Source of the DNA: CAZGMJ01 sp964526785
GTDB taxonomy: Bacteria > Planctomycetota > Phycisphaerae > Sedimentisphaerales > Anaerobacaceae
Direction: 5' to 3'
Assembly: GCA_964526785.1 (NCBI GenBank)
Contig: CAZGMJ010000040.1
Coordinates: 1-49,785, forward strand
Length of the DNA stretch: 49,785 nt
Within the stretch, counting starts at the first letter, position 1; each line of letters opens with the position of its first letter. A program made the position numbers and the translations under genes. This document shows, in pieces, positions 1 through 9,800 of this stretch. Below the pieces are notes generated by a model. The model saw nothing but the letters and a program-made list of their open reading frames with translations. It did not search any database and had not been told where the DNA came from.

Positions 1-1502
1 GCCTGCTCGGTCGCACCTTCAGCCAGAGACTGCGATGCGCTCGATACCTGCCCCGCTGCCGAGGCCACCTGCTCGGAACCTTCGCGCAGACCCGCAATGA
101 TACGTCGAACAGGCTTGGTAATACTGCGCGTAATGAAGAAAGCCACTGCAATACCAACGACCACGGCCACACCAAGCCCGATGATCATGACCATAGAGGA
201 TACCGAAAGTGCACCAGCCGCACCTTTGGCAATCTTGTCCGTCTGCTCGATACCGGCCTGAGCGGTCTCCTGCGCGCCTGTAAGAACCTTGTCGGCTGCC
301 GCTGAACGCTGTTTGTTAAGGTCTTCACGTTGAAGCCAGTTGTTCAACAGCGCTGACATGTTCTTCTGATAGTTGTCTGCGGCCACTTCGGTATTATCAA
401 TCTCTTGCAAATCTTCGGCCCTTCGCGTGATCTTACGCAGATCCTCGAATTTCTGCTTCATTACGCTGAAATTCTTGGCCGCATCCCGTATCAACTGCGG
501 ATCTCTGGTAGCCTGCGACTTAAAGCACGCGATACGTGTTGCGTTGCCGACATCAATAACATCGTTTACCAATGTGATCTTCTCGTGCCGCTCGCTCATG
601 TCTGTTGCTAGTTTCTGCTGTTGACCGGCAAGAAAGTCCGAACAATTACTCACATAGCTGGCCGCCGAGCTGTCCATTTTGCCGCGCAACTGATCCAGCC
701 TGTTGGCGTCCGCATTGGCCCCCTTTTGAGACTCCGAGACGAATGACTGCATGGCCGTTCTATAGTCGGTGGCCGCTTGTACAGTCGTATTGATCCGCTC
801 GATGTCTTCGGCATCGCGCGTGATCGCGCGCAACGGTTCGACAAACTCATTCAGCTTGCCTAGTTCGCTGATAGCTTGCTCCATCAACTCAGTCTTTCCC
901 GTAGCCTGGCTTTTGAAATTAAGCACGCGTACGGTCGTACCGAGGCTGGTGATGTCGGTCACCAGCTTGATCTTCTGCTGCCGTTCCGCCAGATCCTTTT
1001 TGAACGCCTTGTTCTGACCGTCAAGGAACGTACTGCAACTCTGCATGTAATTGACTGCAGCCTTGTCCAGCTCATTACGGTTGCCGGCAAGCACTTCGTT
1101 CTTTGTCACGGTGGCATTGGCCAGCGTCTCGTAAGTATTGACGTTCTCGACGCAAACCCTAACCGCTTCCTTGAGTTTCACGAGGTGTTCGGATGTATCT
1201 GCAAGCGTCTGGCACTCATCAAGCCATTTCTTAACCTCCGCAAGTTCCTGTTGCGCCTCCTGCAAATACTTGTCTTCCTCGCTGAAACTGTATCCGAGCA
1301 TCCTGTACATCGTCAACAGTGAGTGCCGCTCGACATTGTTGGCCAAGTTAACCTCCGGCACGTATTCATTGGCCAGTACGGTCGATTCACGCTCCACCTT
1401 CTTCATGTTGAAAACCGCCAATGCACCAAGCAGGCATGCAATCACGATCAGCAAACCAAACCCCAAAGCGATTCTTGTTCCAAGCTTCATGTTCTTAAAC
1501 AT
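1..1502 (-). CDS. Methyl-accepting chemotaxis protein, 3' end outside the window
   Basis: Membrane chemoreceptor that would signal to CheA through CheW. The visible part is the N-terminal 500 residues. The N-terminus MFKNMKLGTRIALGFG leads into a first transmembrane helix (about residues 10-32). A long helical extracytoplasmic region of about 370 residues follows, resembling HBM-type (helical bimodular) sensors. A second transmembrane helix (GLGVAVVVGIAVAFFI) is followed by a HAMP-like ITRSITKPVRRII and the start of the signalling domain (QVSSASQSLAEGATEQ), where the window ends. The sensor contains two clearly homologous units of about 85 residues, each with RxxxFKSQAT, plus a more diverged first unit. 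The start at 1502 has AAAGG about 8 bases upstream. cheW lies 292 bp upstream on the same strand. The family is certain; the ligand is unknown. Confidence 0.93.
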   Translation of the reverse strand, partial: MFKNMKLGTRIALGFGLLIVIACLLGALAVFNMKKVERESTVLANEYVPEVNLANNVERHSLLTMYRMLGYSFSEEDKYLQEAQQELAEVKKWLDECQTLADTSEHLVKLKEAVRVCVENVNTYETLANATVTKNEVLAGNRNELDKAAVNYMQSCSTFLDGQNKAFKKDLAERQQKIKLVTDITSLGTTVRVLNFKSQATGKTELMEQAISELGKLNEFVEPLRAITRDAEDIERINTTVQAATDYRTAMQSFVSESQKGANADANRLDQLRGKMDSSAASYVSNCSDFLAGQQQKLATDMSERHEKITLVNDVIDVGNATRIACFKSQATRDPQLIRDAAKNFSVMKQKFEDLRKITRRAEDLQEIDNTEVAADNYQKNMSALLNNWLQREDLNKQRSAAADKVLTGAQETAQAGIEQTDKIAKGAAGALSVSSMVMIIGLGVAVVVGIAVAFFITRSITKPVRRIIAGLREGSEQVASAAGQVSSASQSLAEGATEQ

Positions 1503-1536
1503 TGCGTTGCCTTTCTCAATTCAGTTCCATTGCGAT

Positions 1537-1560
1537 TCGAAGTGCATACGAACACTTCGA
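1537..1560. repeat. Inverted repeat between cheW and the chemoreceptor gene
   Basis: TCGAAGTG, an 8-base loop, then CACTTCGA form a perfect 8-bp stem. It lies 35 bp upstream of the chemoreceptor start, in the 292-bp gap after cheW. No T-run follows on the minus strand, so it does not look like a standard terminator. It may be a leader hairpin or an operator. Confidence 0.4.
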
Positions 1561-1794
1561 GCGCCGTTCTCTTGCCCCGCCTGTCGCCGGAACGCCCGGC
1601 AATACAGTACGTCGTGGGCATTGGGTATGGAAAGACCAGCATATATCCGGATTCCGAATCGATGGGTGGTTCACTCTTTCACAGCTGCAGCACATCCGGA
1701 ATGAGCGTATGGGCGCAATATCGCAAGAGCATCAAATCGATGTCGCCATCAGTCGTTTCAGGGCTTGCTATGCGCACCATACCGATACTCATCA

Positions 1795-2316
1795 CTACAT
1801 CGCCAGTCCCTCAAGATTGTCACCGGCAAGTACCCTGTCGATATCAAGCAATATCTTGACCGAGTTGCCGATCTTGCCCATCCCAAGGATGTAGTCCGTA
1901 CTGACGCTCGAACCGAGTTGAGGCGTATCCTCGATGTCCTTGCCGTCGATATCCAGGACTTCCTGAACGTGATCGACCACGATCCCCGTGCTGAAGTCAG
2001 ATTCGGCGGTGTGAATCTCTACAACGATGATGCACGTCTGGTCGGTCACATCGGCCGGCTCCATGCCGAATTTGGCCCGCAGGTCGATCACGGGGATGAC
2101 CTGTCCGCGCAAATTGATGACGCCTTTGACATAGTGCGGCGTCTGCGGCACTGCCGTTATGTCCATATAGCCGATGATCTCCCGTACCTTGAGTATCTCC
2201 AGGCCGTATTCTTCCGGCCCGAGGGCAAACGTCAAATACTTGCCCTCCTTGTCGAGCAGTGCCTTGCCGGTCTGCTCGTACCTCGATTGATTGCTTTGTG
2301 TGCTCGTTTCTGCCAT
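1795..2316 (-). CDS. cheW: CheW chemotaxis adaptor
   Basis: CheW is the SH3-like scaffold that couples chemoreceptors to the CheA kinase in the cytoplasmic array. The protein has 173 residues. A polar N-terminal tail of about 22 residues precedes a complete CheW domain. Family features visible are YLTFALGPEEYGLEILKVREI, PHYVKGVINLRGQVIPVIDLR and VDHVQEVLDI, ending in ILLDIDRVL. The start at 2316 is preceded by AGGTGGAG. It is transcribed toward the chemoreceptor gene, so the two may form one unit, separate from the cheA operon 11 kb away on the other strand. That operon has no cheW within this window, so this is the likely adaptor for its CheA. Confidence 0.95.
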   Translation of the reverse strand: MAETSTQSNQSRYEQTGKALLDKEGKYLTFALGPEEYGLEILKVREIIGYMDITAVPQTPHYVKGVINLRGQVIPVIDLRAKFGMEPADVTDQTCIIVVEIHTAESDFSTGIVVDHVQEVLDIDGKDIEDTPQLGSSVSTDYILGMGKIGNSVKILLDIDRVLAGDNLEGLAM

Positions 2317-3200
2317 AGCTCCACCTTTCCCATCAATACTGATTGCATAACTCGACCCGCACGATCATGATAATCGCACAGCACCGTACCAGCACTCGAC
2401 GGCTGCCCCCGGCGAACGTCGCCCGAAGATGACAATCGCAGCTAACGTTCAAGAGAATTGCCTGCTGCTCTACATTTGCTTCAGCTTGACAGGGTTTTCC
2501 ACAATAGCGACAGAAAGCAATCTCTTTTACGATAACCGGCGCAGTACTGAATGCACCGCTGCCGAGGATTTGAGTCCTGACGAACGAATCAGAACGCACC
2601 CTCCCCAAATCGCGGGAAGAACAACGACTCCAAAACGCGCAACCGCCTCATGTTGTCAAAGAACATGATACTCAGCGTCGCGCCCCCACAGCGTTCGGCA
2701 TTGAATTCAATGCCACCCCAAAAACCTGCTAATCATGCCGCATATGGCCGGTATATCGCCACGGACAACATGAATTGTTTTCTTACTTTAGCCTGTGACG
2801 CGGACACTTTAAGAATTGCTTGTGCCTGGTCCGCAACACGAGTACGCGGCGCTTTCGTGCGGCCGTAGTCTCCCCCCTGCCGCATGCACCCATCGAGATG
2901 TGTCCGAAAGAACCTGTATTGGCAGGGTGCGTTTTATCGGAGAGGATGGCCTTTGGAGTGGTCGTCAATCTCTAACGGCCTCAATGTGTGCCGCCAAAGA
3001 ACACTCCCGCCCCGCCTGTAGTTTCTTTGAAATGGTGATATAGAGGGGCCCTTTGTCGCCCGAGATAGCCTGAGGATAGCCGATGCCGGGCCTTTTTCTT
3101 GCTTGAAAGCGCAAGACAGAACCGCGCTTCAAAAAAACTTTTCGAAGAATATAGATGCGCCCCCTCTCAGTTGGCGGATTTTCGGACCAACCGTCCCAAA
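2317..3200. other. 884-bp region without a convincing gene
   Basis: Short open frames occur on both strands, but none has a convincing start site or a recognisable domain. The region separates the 3' end of the kinase/regulator pair from the start of cheW. It must therefore hold the cheW promoter and any terminator of the regulator gene. I could not identify either with confidence. The one clear structure is the 18-bp palindrome at 2697-2714. Confidence 0.5.
2697..2714. repeat. Perfect 18-bp palindrome
   Basis: GGCATTGAATTCAATGCC is a perfect palindrome with no spacer. Its dyad symmetry suits binding by a dimeric regulator. It lies about 380 bp upstream of cheW and about 490 bp downstream of the response regulator stop. 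A function as an operator is conjecture. Confidence 0.4.
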
Positions 3201-3854
3201 TCAGGTCCGATCCTCTTGCTTCTGTAAAGGCACGATCCCCTCCGAAATCGCAAAATGCACAAGCTCGGCAATAGACTCGACGCCGGTCTTCTGGAACAGC
3301 TTCCGGCGATGTGCCTCGACGGTCTTGACGCTCAGACCTTTTTCATACGCTATCTCCTTGGCGGACTTGCCCGTCGCAAGCAAACGCATAATGTCAATGT
3401 CCTTCTCGCTCAGAGCGGGCGTATTGGGTCGCCTACCCACATAAGCATCCACCAGAATCTCGGTCACGGCCGGGCTTATATAGGATTCGCCCCGCATCAC
3501 CGTCTCGATCGCTCGAAGAAGCTCTTCGAACATGGTGTCTTTGATCAGGTACCCGGAAGCTCCCGCCTTGATCATACCGAGCACCAGTTCTCGCTGGTCA
3601 TAAGCCGACAACGCGACAATCCGGATATCCGGCTGCTGTTGTTTAATCAAACGGGTCGCTTCGATACCGTTCATGTCCGGCATAGTCACATCCATGACGA
3701 TCACGTCCGGCTGCAGCTCGGCCGACCGCTCGACGGCTTCCCTGCCGTTGGTGGCTTCTCCGACCACTTGCAGGTTCTCCTGCCGTTCCACCAGACTCCG
3801 CAGACCCTCAAGCATGATCTTATGATCTTCCACTATCATGATCGTAGTCGCCAT
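3201..3854 (-). CDS. NarL/FixJ-type response regulator
   Basis: Cytoplasmic transcription regulator of 217 residues. The receiver domain (1-120) has acidic residues E9-D10, the phosphoacceptor D55 in VIVMDVTMPD, and the conserved lysine K105 in GYLIKDT. The C-terminal LuxR-type helix-turn-helix (about 145-210) has LSEKDIDIMRLLATGKSAKEIA and SVKTVEAHRRKLFQKTGV. The start at 3854 is preceded by AAAGGAG. It begins 4 bases after the stop of the multi-PAS kinase. That kinase has a HisKA_3-type core, the type normally paired with NarL regulators, so the two are almost certainly a cognate two-component pair. Its target genes are not evident; the divergent symporter is one candidate. Confidence 0.95.
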   Translation of the reverse strand: MATTIMIVEDHKIMLEGLRSLVERQENLQVVGEATNGREAVERSAELQPDVIVMDVTMPDMNGIEATRLIKQQQPDIRIVALSAYDQRELVLGMIKAGASGYLIKDTMFEELLRAIETVMRGESYISPAVTEILVDAYVGRRPNTPALSEKDIDIMRLLATGKSAKEIAYEKGLSVKTVEAHRRKLFQKTGVESIAELVHFAISEGIVPLQKQEDRT

Positions 3855-3858
3855 GTGC

Positions 3859-6800
3859 TTATCTCCTTTTGTCTTGGCTCTTCAGGAGCGGTGCCCGCAA
3901 CGTCGCAAGCGTGCCGCGTCCCGGCTCCGAATCGATGTCGAGCGAGCCTCCGAGTTGATGCAGACGCTCGTGCATACTGAATAAACCGAAACCAGTTTGA
4001 CTTGATGACTCTTCCGCCGGACTGAACCCGGCACCATCATCTTCCACCCGTACGCGAATGTAATGGAATTCCCTGCTGATCGCAACACGAATCTTTTCGG
4101 GCTTGCCATGCTTCACCGCATTATTCAGCAGTTCCCGAACGCTGCGGAAAAGCAGCGATTTAATATCTCCATCCAGCGGTTTCGAAAGGCCGTCGTCTTC
4201 AAATTCCGTCGTAATGTCGTATTTGCTCTCTATCTGACTTCGCAGCCAATCCGCAACAGCCGTCTCGAAACCCAGCGTATGCAGTATCGGCGAATGCAGC
4301 TCGAATGTCAGACTGCGAAGCTCGCGCATAATTCCGGAGAGTATGCCGCTTAGCTTTGCGATTTCGTCTCTGCTCTCGGAATCCTCCACCGATTCAGCGG
4401 TCATCTGCAGCTTCATATTCACGTATGAGAGCGACTGCGACACCTCATCGTGCAGACTCACCGCCAGCCTGTCGCGCTCCCGCTCCTCCGTCAGCGTCAA
4501 CTCCGAAGCGAGCGCCTGCAATTGCGACTGGTATTTCGCGAGTTTGCGCTCGTTATTCTTCCGGTCCGTGATATCCTGCCCGAAACTGAGAGTCCCGAGG
4601 ATGGCGCCGTCGTCATCATGCAGCAGGGCGTTGTGCCATGCGATCAGCCTCTCCTCGCCGTCAGCAGTGCGTACCGGGTTTTCATAATACTCCGCCGAAT
4701 CGAGCCGACCACTCATCAGCTCGACAAACCCTTCTTTCACGCGGGACCGGTCCCATTCGGGCACACAAAGATCAAACCAGCCCTTCCCGATAACGTCTTT
4801 CTTCGCATAACCGGTCAGTCGTTCTGCAAACCGGTTGAACGTCTCCACGTTCCCGTCCTTGTCGAGAACCACAACCATCGCATTGGCAGTCTCAATAAGG
4901 TTTTCAGAGAAGTTCTTCGCAGCCTCAAGCTGTTCGGCCACTTGCTTGCGCTCCACCATCGCGCCGACCAGACGCGCAGCCGCATGCAAACGCCGCTTGG
5001 CCAGGTCTATAATGAAAGGCGGCCGCGATTCGTACTTCCGCCCCAGGTCCATCAGCTTGTCTGCATTAACTTCATAACGCCTCGCGATCTGTTTTATCCT
5101 TTCTATGTCGTCCACGGGCGGATCGCCATACCCGAAATTCATCGCTCCGACAACTTTCCCGAAAGCAAATACAGGAACCGCATACAATCGAATACCGCCG
5201 TGGCACTCAATATCGACGGCGCCCTTCGTGCTAATCGCCCTTTTCGATGCCGTCGTCCAGCAGGACTCGTGGCAGTGCCATTTGCCGCTCGCCAGAGCTT
5301 CCGCGTTGTCCTCGACCCCGCAAAGCCGCCGCGAGCCCTGGTCCAGATGCTGACACCAACTGGATGTAAACATACCCAATGCATAGTCGCCATTGGCTTC
5401 GTACACGGCAGCCGATGTATCGAGCAAGTCAAGGAAGTCAACTACGATATCCTCCAGCACGTCCTTCCCGACCGAATCGAGGATCAAACGACAGCGGTTC
5501 AGTTCCGTCAGATCCTCATATCCTTGGTCCCTGCGCTCCGATTCGGTCAGTGTTTTACGTTTGGTCAGCAGCCACTCGATACTCTTGAGTTTCGCCTCGC
5601 TCTTCTTCCGCTCCGTAATATCGGTACCGATCCCGCACAGGGCAATCGGAACGCCCGACTTGTCGCGAACAACCATCGTGCGCAGATCGACAATCACCTC
5701 GCGCCCGTCGGGTTCATAATTCACCACCTCGGCCCGGTACCGCCCCTGCGCTTTGGTCTTTTCGAGAATCTCCTCCTGCGTGGCCCCGCGATGCGGATCA
5801 TCCCCGAACATCTTGGTGCTCTGCCCGAGCACTTCATCGAGAGATTGGCCCACATGCTCCAGTTGCGCGCTATTCACATAACTGATCTTGCCGGCCATGT
5901 CGGTAATTGCGACGTGATCCTCGATCTGATCCAGCACCATTGCCTGCAGTTCGAGTTGTTCCCGCGTCCGCTTCTGCGCGGTAATGTCCGTCCAGACACT
6001 GACAAAAAGCCTCTTGCCGCGAAGCGAAATGGCGCGCGTACTGACCAGAACATCCAGGATGCCGCCGTCCTTCCTGCGATGACGCGTCTCGAACGTATCT
6101 GCCCCCGCTTCAAGAACCGCCCGCATGTGGGCCGCCGCTACTTCGGGCGTTTCTACCGCTTCAATATCGACAACAGTCATCTGCAGGAGTTCTTCTCTCG
6201 AATATCCGAGTATCTGGCAGGTCTTATCGTTGAAGTCCACAAAACCGCCTGTTTCCGCATCCATCAACGCAATCGCATCCGGTGCCTGCTCGAATACGGC
6301 TCGGAACTTCTCCTCATTCTCGATCAATCGCCGCTCAGCCTCCTTGCGTTCCGTGATGTCGCGCTGCAGCGAGATCGAATGCAGTAAGTTCCCCTCTGAA
6401 TCTCGCACGGCATTCGCACTGAGCAGGACAGTCCTTCGCTCTCCGCTCCTGGTCAACACCGTCAGTTCCTGCGTAGGCAGGAACCCTTCGCCCTTCCACA
6501 GGCGGAACAGTTCGCGGGCCGTCTGCTGTGACCCGGGCGCATAGAGCGTCTCTATAAGCGGCCGCCCCAGAAGTTCCGAGCGGCTGTAGCCCAGCGCCTC
6601 CAGAGCACTCTTGTTCACGTCCAGAATGGTGCCGTCCAAAGCCACCATGTAGCAATACTCCGGCGCCAGATCGAAGAATCTGCGGAAACGCTGCTCGCTG
6701 CGTTCCAGCGCCTCGACGTGTTCTTTTTCACGCTGATCGTGCCGATAGGCGTCGATGATGCCGGCACATGTCGCAACCAGCGGCTCAAGAAACTCGGCAA

Positions 6801-9800
6801 TGCTTTCATTGTATCCTCCCTGCCGATTCGCAACACCTGCAACGCCGACAATCCTCCCCCCGAAATACATCGGAATACCCATGAAACTCTCAAGAGGCGG
6901 ATGTCCGGGCGGCAGACCGCCGGACCGCGAGTCCTGCTTCGGCTCGTTCGATATGACCAGTTCGCCGCTGACAGCCGGTGCGCCCGCAAGGTTGTTCAGA
7001 TTCCGAAACTCAAAGCCGCTCTGACCCATCTTCTCATACAACTGCCGCGAATCCGCATCCCACGAGATGTCAGAGATGGCCAGACTCTTCTTATACACCT
7101 CGCCGTCTGCACCTTCGAGCACCTCATCCAGAAACCCCAATTCGCTGTCTGTCGCCCGAACCAGCGTATCAAGCAGCTTATGAAAGATACTCGCCGGATC
7201 GGCGCCGTGGATGTACAGGCTCTGATCCGCACGAATATCATTGAGCAATTCGGTCGCGGCCCGGACCTTAGCCTCCGCCCGTTTCTTGTCCGTAACATCC
7301 AGAGCCGTGAATGTCAGGCCCTTCGGGAGGTCCTCACGGTCCAGAGGCGTTGAAGAAAGCACCACGTCGATGACCGTTCCGTCCTTGCGCTTCCATCGCG
7401 TCTCAACGCTACCCGAACCGCTCTCCCTGATTTGACGGTATTTCTCCGTTCCCACGTAGTCGCAATCCTCCTGCGTGGGATAGAGCATTCGCGCATGCTG
7501 ATCGAGCAGTTCCTCTCTTGCATAACCGGTCATTTCACAAATGCGATCGTTGACCCGACGGAGAATGCGATCTCGTACCAACCCGATACCCACCGGCGAC
7601 ACCCGAAGAATGCTGCTCAATTCAGCGCGATGCTTAGCCACCCGCTCTGTCGCTGCTTTGCGTTCCGTGATATCGATGCAGGCTGTCTGCGTGGCCGGTC
7701 GCCCCCGATATTGAATTAACGACACCGACAATTCCATCCACCGAACACTGCCGTCCTTGTGAATGGACCGGACTTCGTATCTGCTCGGTGCCGCCCCGCC
7801 TTCCATCCTCCGACGGTATCGCTCGAGCACCAAAGCCGCGTCCTCGGGGTGCAGCAGCATGCCAACCAACTCTTCTGTCGACATGCTGACTACTTCTTCA
7901 AGAGTGTATCCCACGTCCCGGCAGAATGTCGGATTGGCAAATGCAACCCGTCCATCCTGTACGATCAGCAAGCCCTGTAGCGAATGATCAACTACCGCGC
8001 GATAGGCTTCCTCCGCTTCTTTCCGCTGCGTGATATCCTGGCCGATAATCATTGTAGCGGGTTTGCCGTCCCATATCACGGGATTGGACGACGACTCCAC
8101 CCACATCACACTGCCGTCTCGCTTCTTAATCCGGATCTCCGTAACGGAGTTCGCACCCCCTTCAGCAAGACGTTCGACGCGCCGGCGTATGATGTCATGG
8201 TCGTCCGGATGAATCGTATCCATGATGGGGACGCCCACGAGTTGCTCTGGACGTTCGAAACCGAGGCGGCTGGTGGCCATTGGATTGGCATAGACGTACT
8301 GGTTATCTCGTGCTACGAGCACCGATACGGGTGCCGCTTCGACCAACGTTCGATAGCGCTGCTCGCTCTCGCACAAAGCTCGCTCGGCGCGTTTGCGGTC
8401 GCTGATATTCTCAAACGCGGATGCAATCCGGTTGTTCGGCAGACAGAACACGCGAATACGAAATACACCGGCCAGCCGCTGATCGCCATAATCCACCTCC
8501 TCGGTCGTGTAGGTCTCGCCCGTCCGGGCCACTTTGAGATATTCCTGCGTGATGCCGGCGCGCTCGGCCTCAGGCCAGATTTCATTGAACTCTCTGCCTT
8601 GCCAGTCCGTAATCGAAATCCCGGTCAGACGTTCGGCCTCCGGATTCGCGCTTATCAGAATCAGACGATCCGGCGGTTCGAACTGATAGATGAACAGGCC
8701 CGCCGGAATCGTTCGCACAATGTCGTTCGACGTCCGAAGACTGTCTTCAAGCGCTTTTTCAGCCTGTCGGTGCGAGGTCACATCGCGGCTGATCGAGAGC
8801 ACCGACACCGTCTGGCCTGATGCGTCCTTTTCCGGTACCAATCGCCAGTTGAACAGGGTCGGGCCGCCTTTGCCCTCGAACGAAAACTCCGTTTCATATG
8901 CCTGTCCGCTTTCAAATACTCTTGCTATGGCCCCTTCCCAGAGACTGCACATATCTTCAGCAAAACCGAGTTCGCGATGCGTCTTGCCGATGAAGCTCGC
9001 CGGTTCGATATCGACGACGTTCTTGACACTTTCGGAAACGAAAAGATGCCGCGCTTCGCGGTCGAACCGCATCAGAACGTCCGACAGGTTGTCAATCAGC
9101 ACCCGGTGCGTTTCCTCGCTCTCATATAGTGCCTGCTCGGTGCGTCGCCGCTCGGTAATGTCGGTTACCACGCTGATAAACCCGACAACTTCGCCCTGCT
9201 CATTACGCTTGTAGTTCCAGTCCACAAGCACATCGAGAACCTCGCCGTCTTTCCTGCGATTCTGAGAAACATATGGCCGGGGCTCCGGCTGCTCGTTCTT
9301 GATGTATGCGAGGTACTCCTTCAGTTTCGCTACGTGCTCGGCGTCAGGCTCGTGATCCCATATGTATCTGCCGAGAAGCTCGCCCGGCTCATAGCCCAGC
9401 ATCCGATGATAGGCCTTGTTGAGAAAAACCGTCCGACCATCCAGATCTACCTCCTCGATGCCGTACGGCATGGTCTCGACCAACTGCCGATATCTGCGCT
9501 CACTCTCGCTGAGCTTCTCCTCGTACCTTTTGCGTTCACTTATGTCTCGTACCGTATTCAGCAGGCACAGGCGACCGCCGTATCGAAAGGTTGTCAAGAG
9601 CCCCTCAACGTCGAAAACGGTGCCGTCCCTGCGAATGTTCTTGCCCTCAACGCATGTTTCATCGTTATCGGAAACGTCCTGAATGGCGCGATGAAAAAGC
9701 GGAATATAGTCTGGATGAATCAGATCCTTCGGACCCAGTTCTCGCAGTTCATCCCTCGTATAGCCGTAGAGCTTGCAGGCGGCGGGGTTAGCCTCCAGAA

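Noticed and set aside
2333..2608. A 91-codon minus-strand frame with CxxC-like cysteines
   Set aside because: It overlaps the cheW upstream region, has no clear ribosome site, and the cysteine spacing fits no zinc motif I know.
3090..3200. Terminator for the regulator gene
   Set aside because: A T-run exists on the minus strand near 3131-3137, but the stem before it is only about 3 bp.
4450..6387. A 645-codon plus-strand open frame
   Set aside because: Antisense to the PAS array of the giant kinase, whose domains are unmistakable on the other strand.
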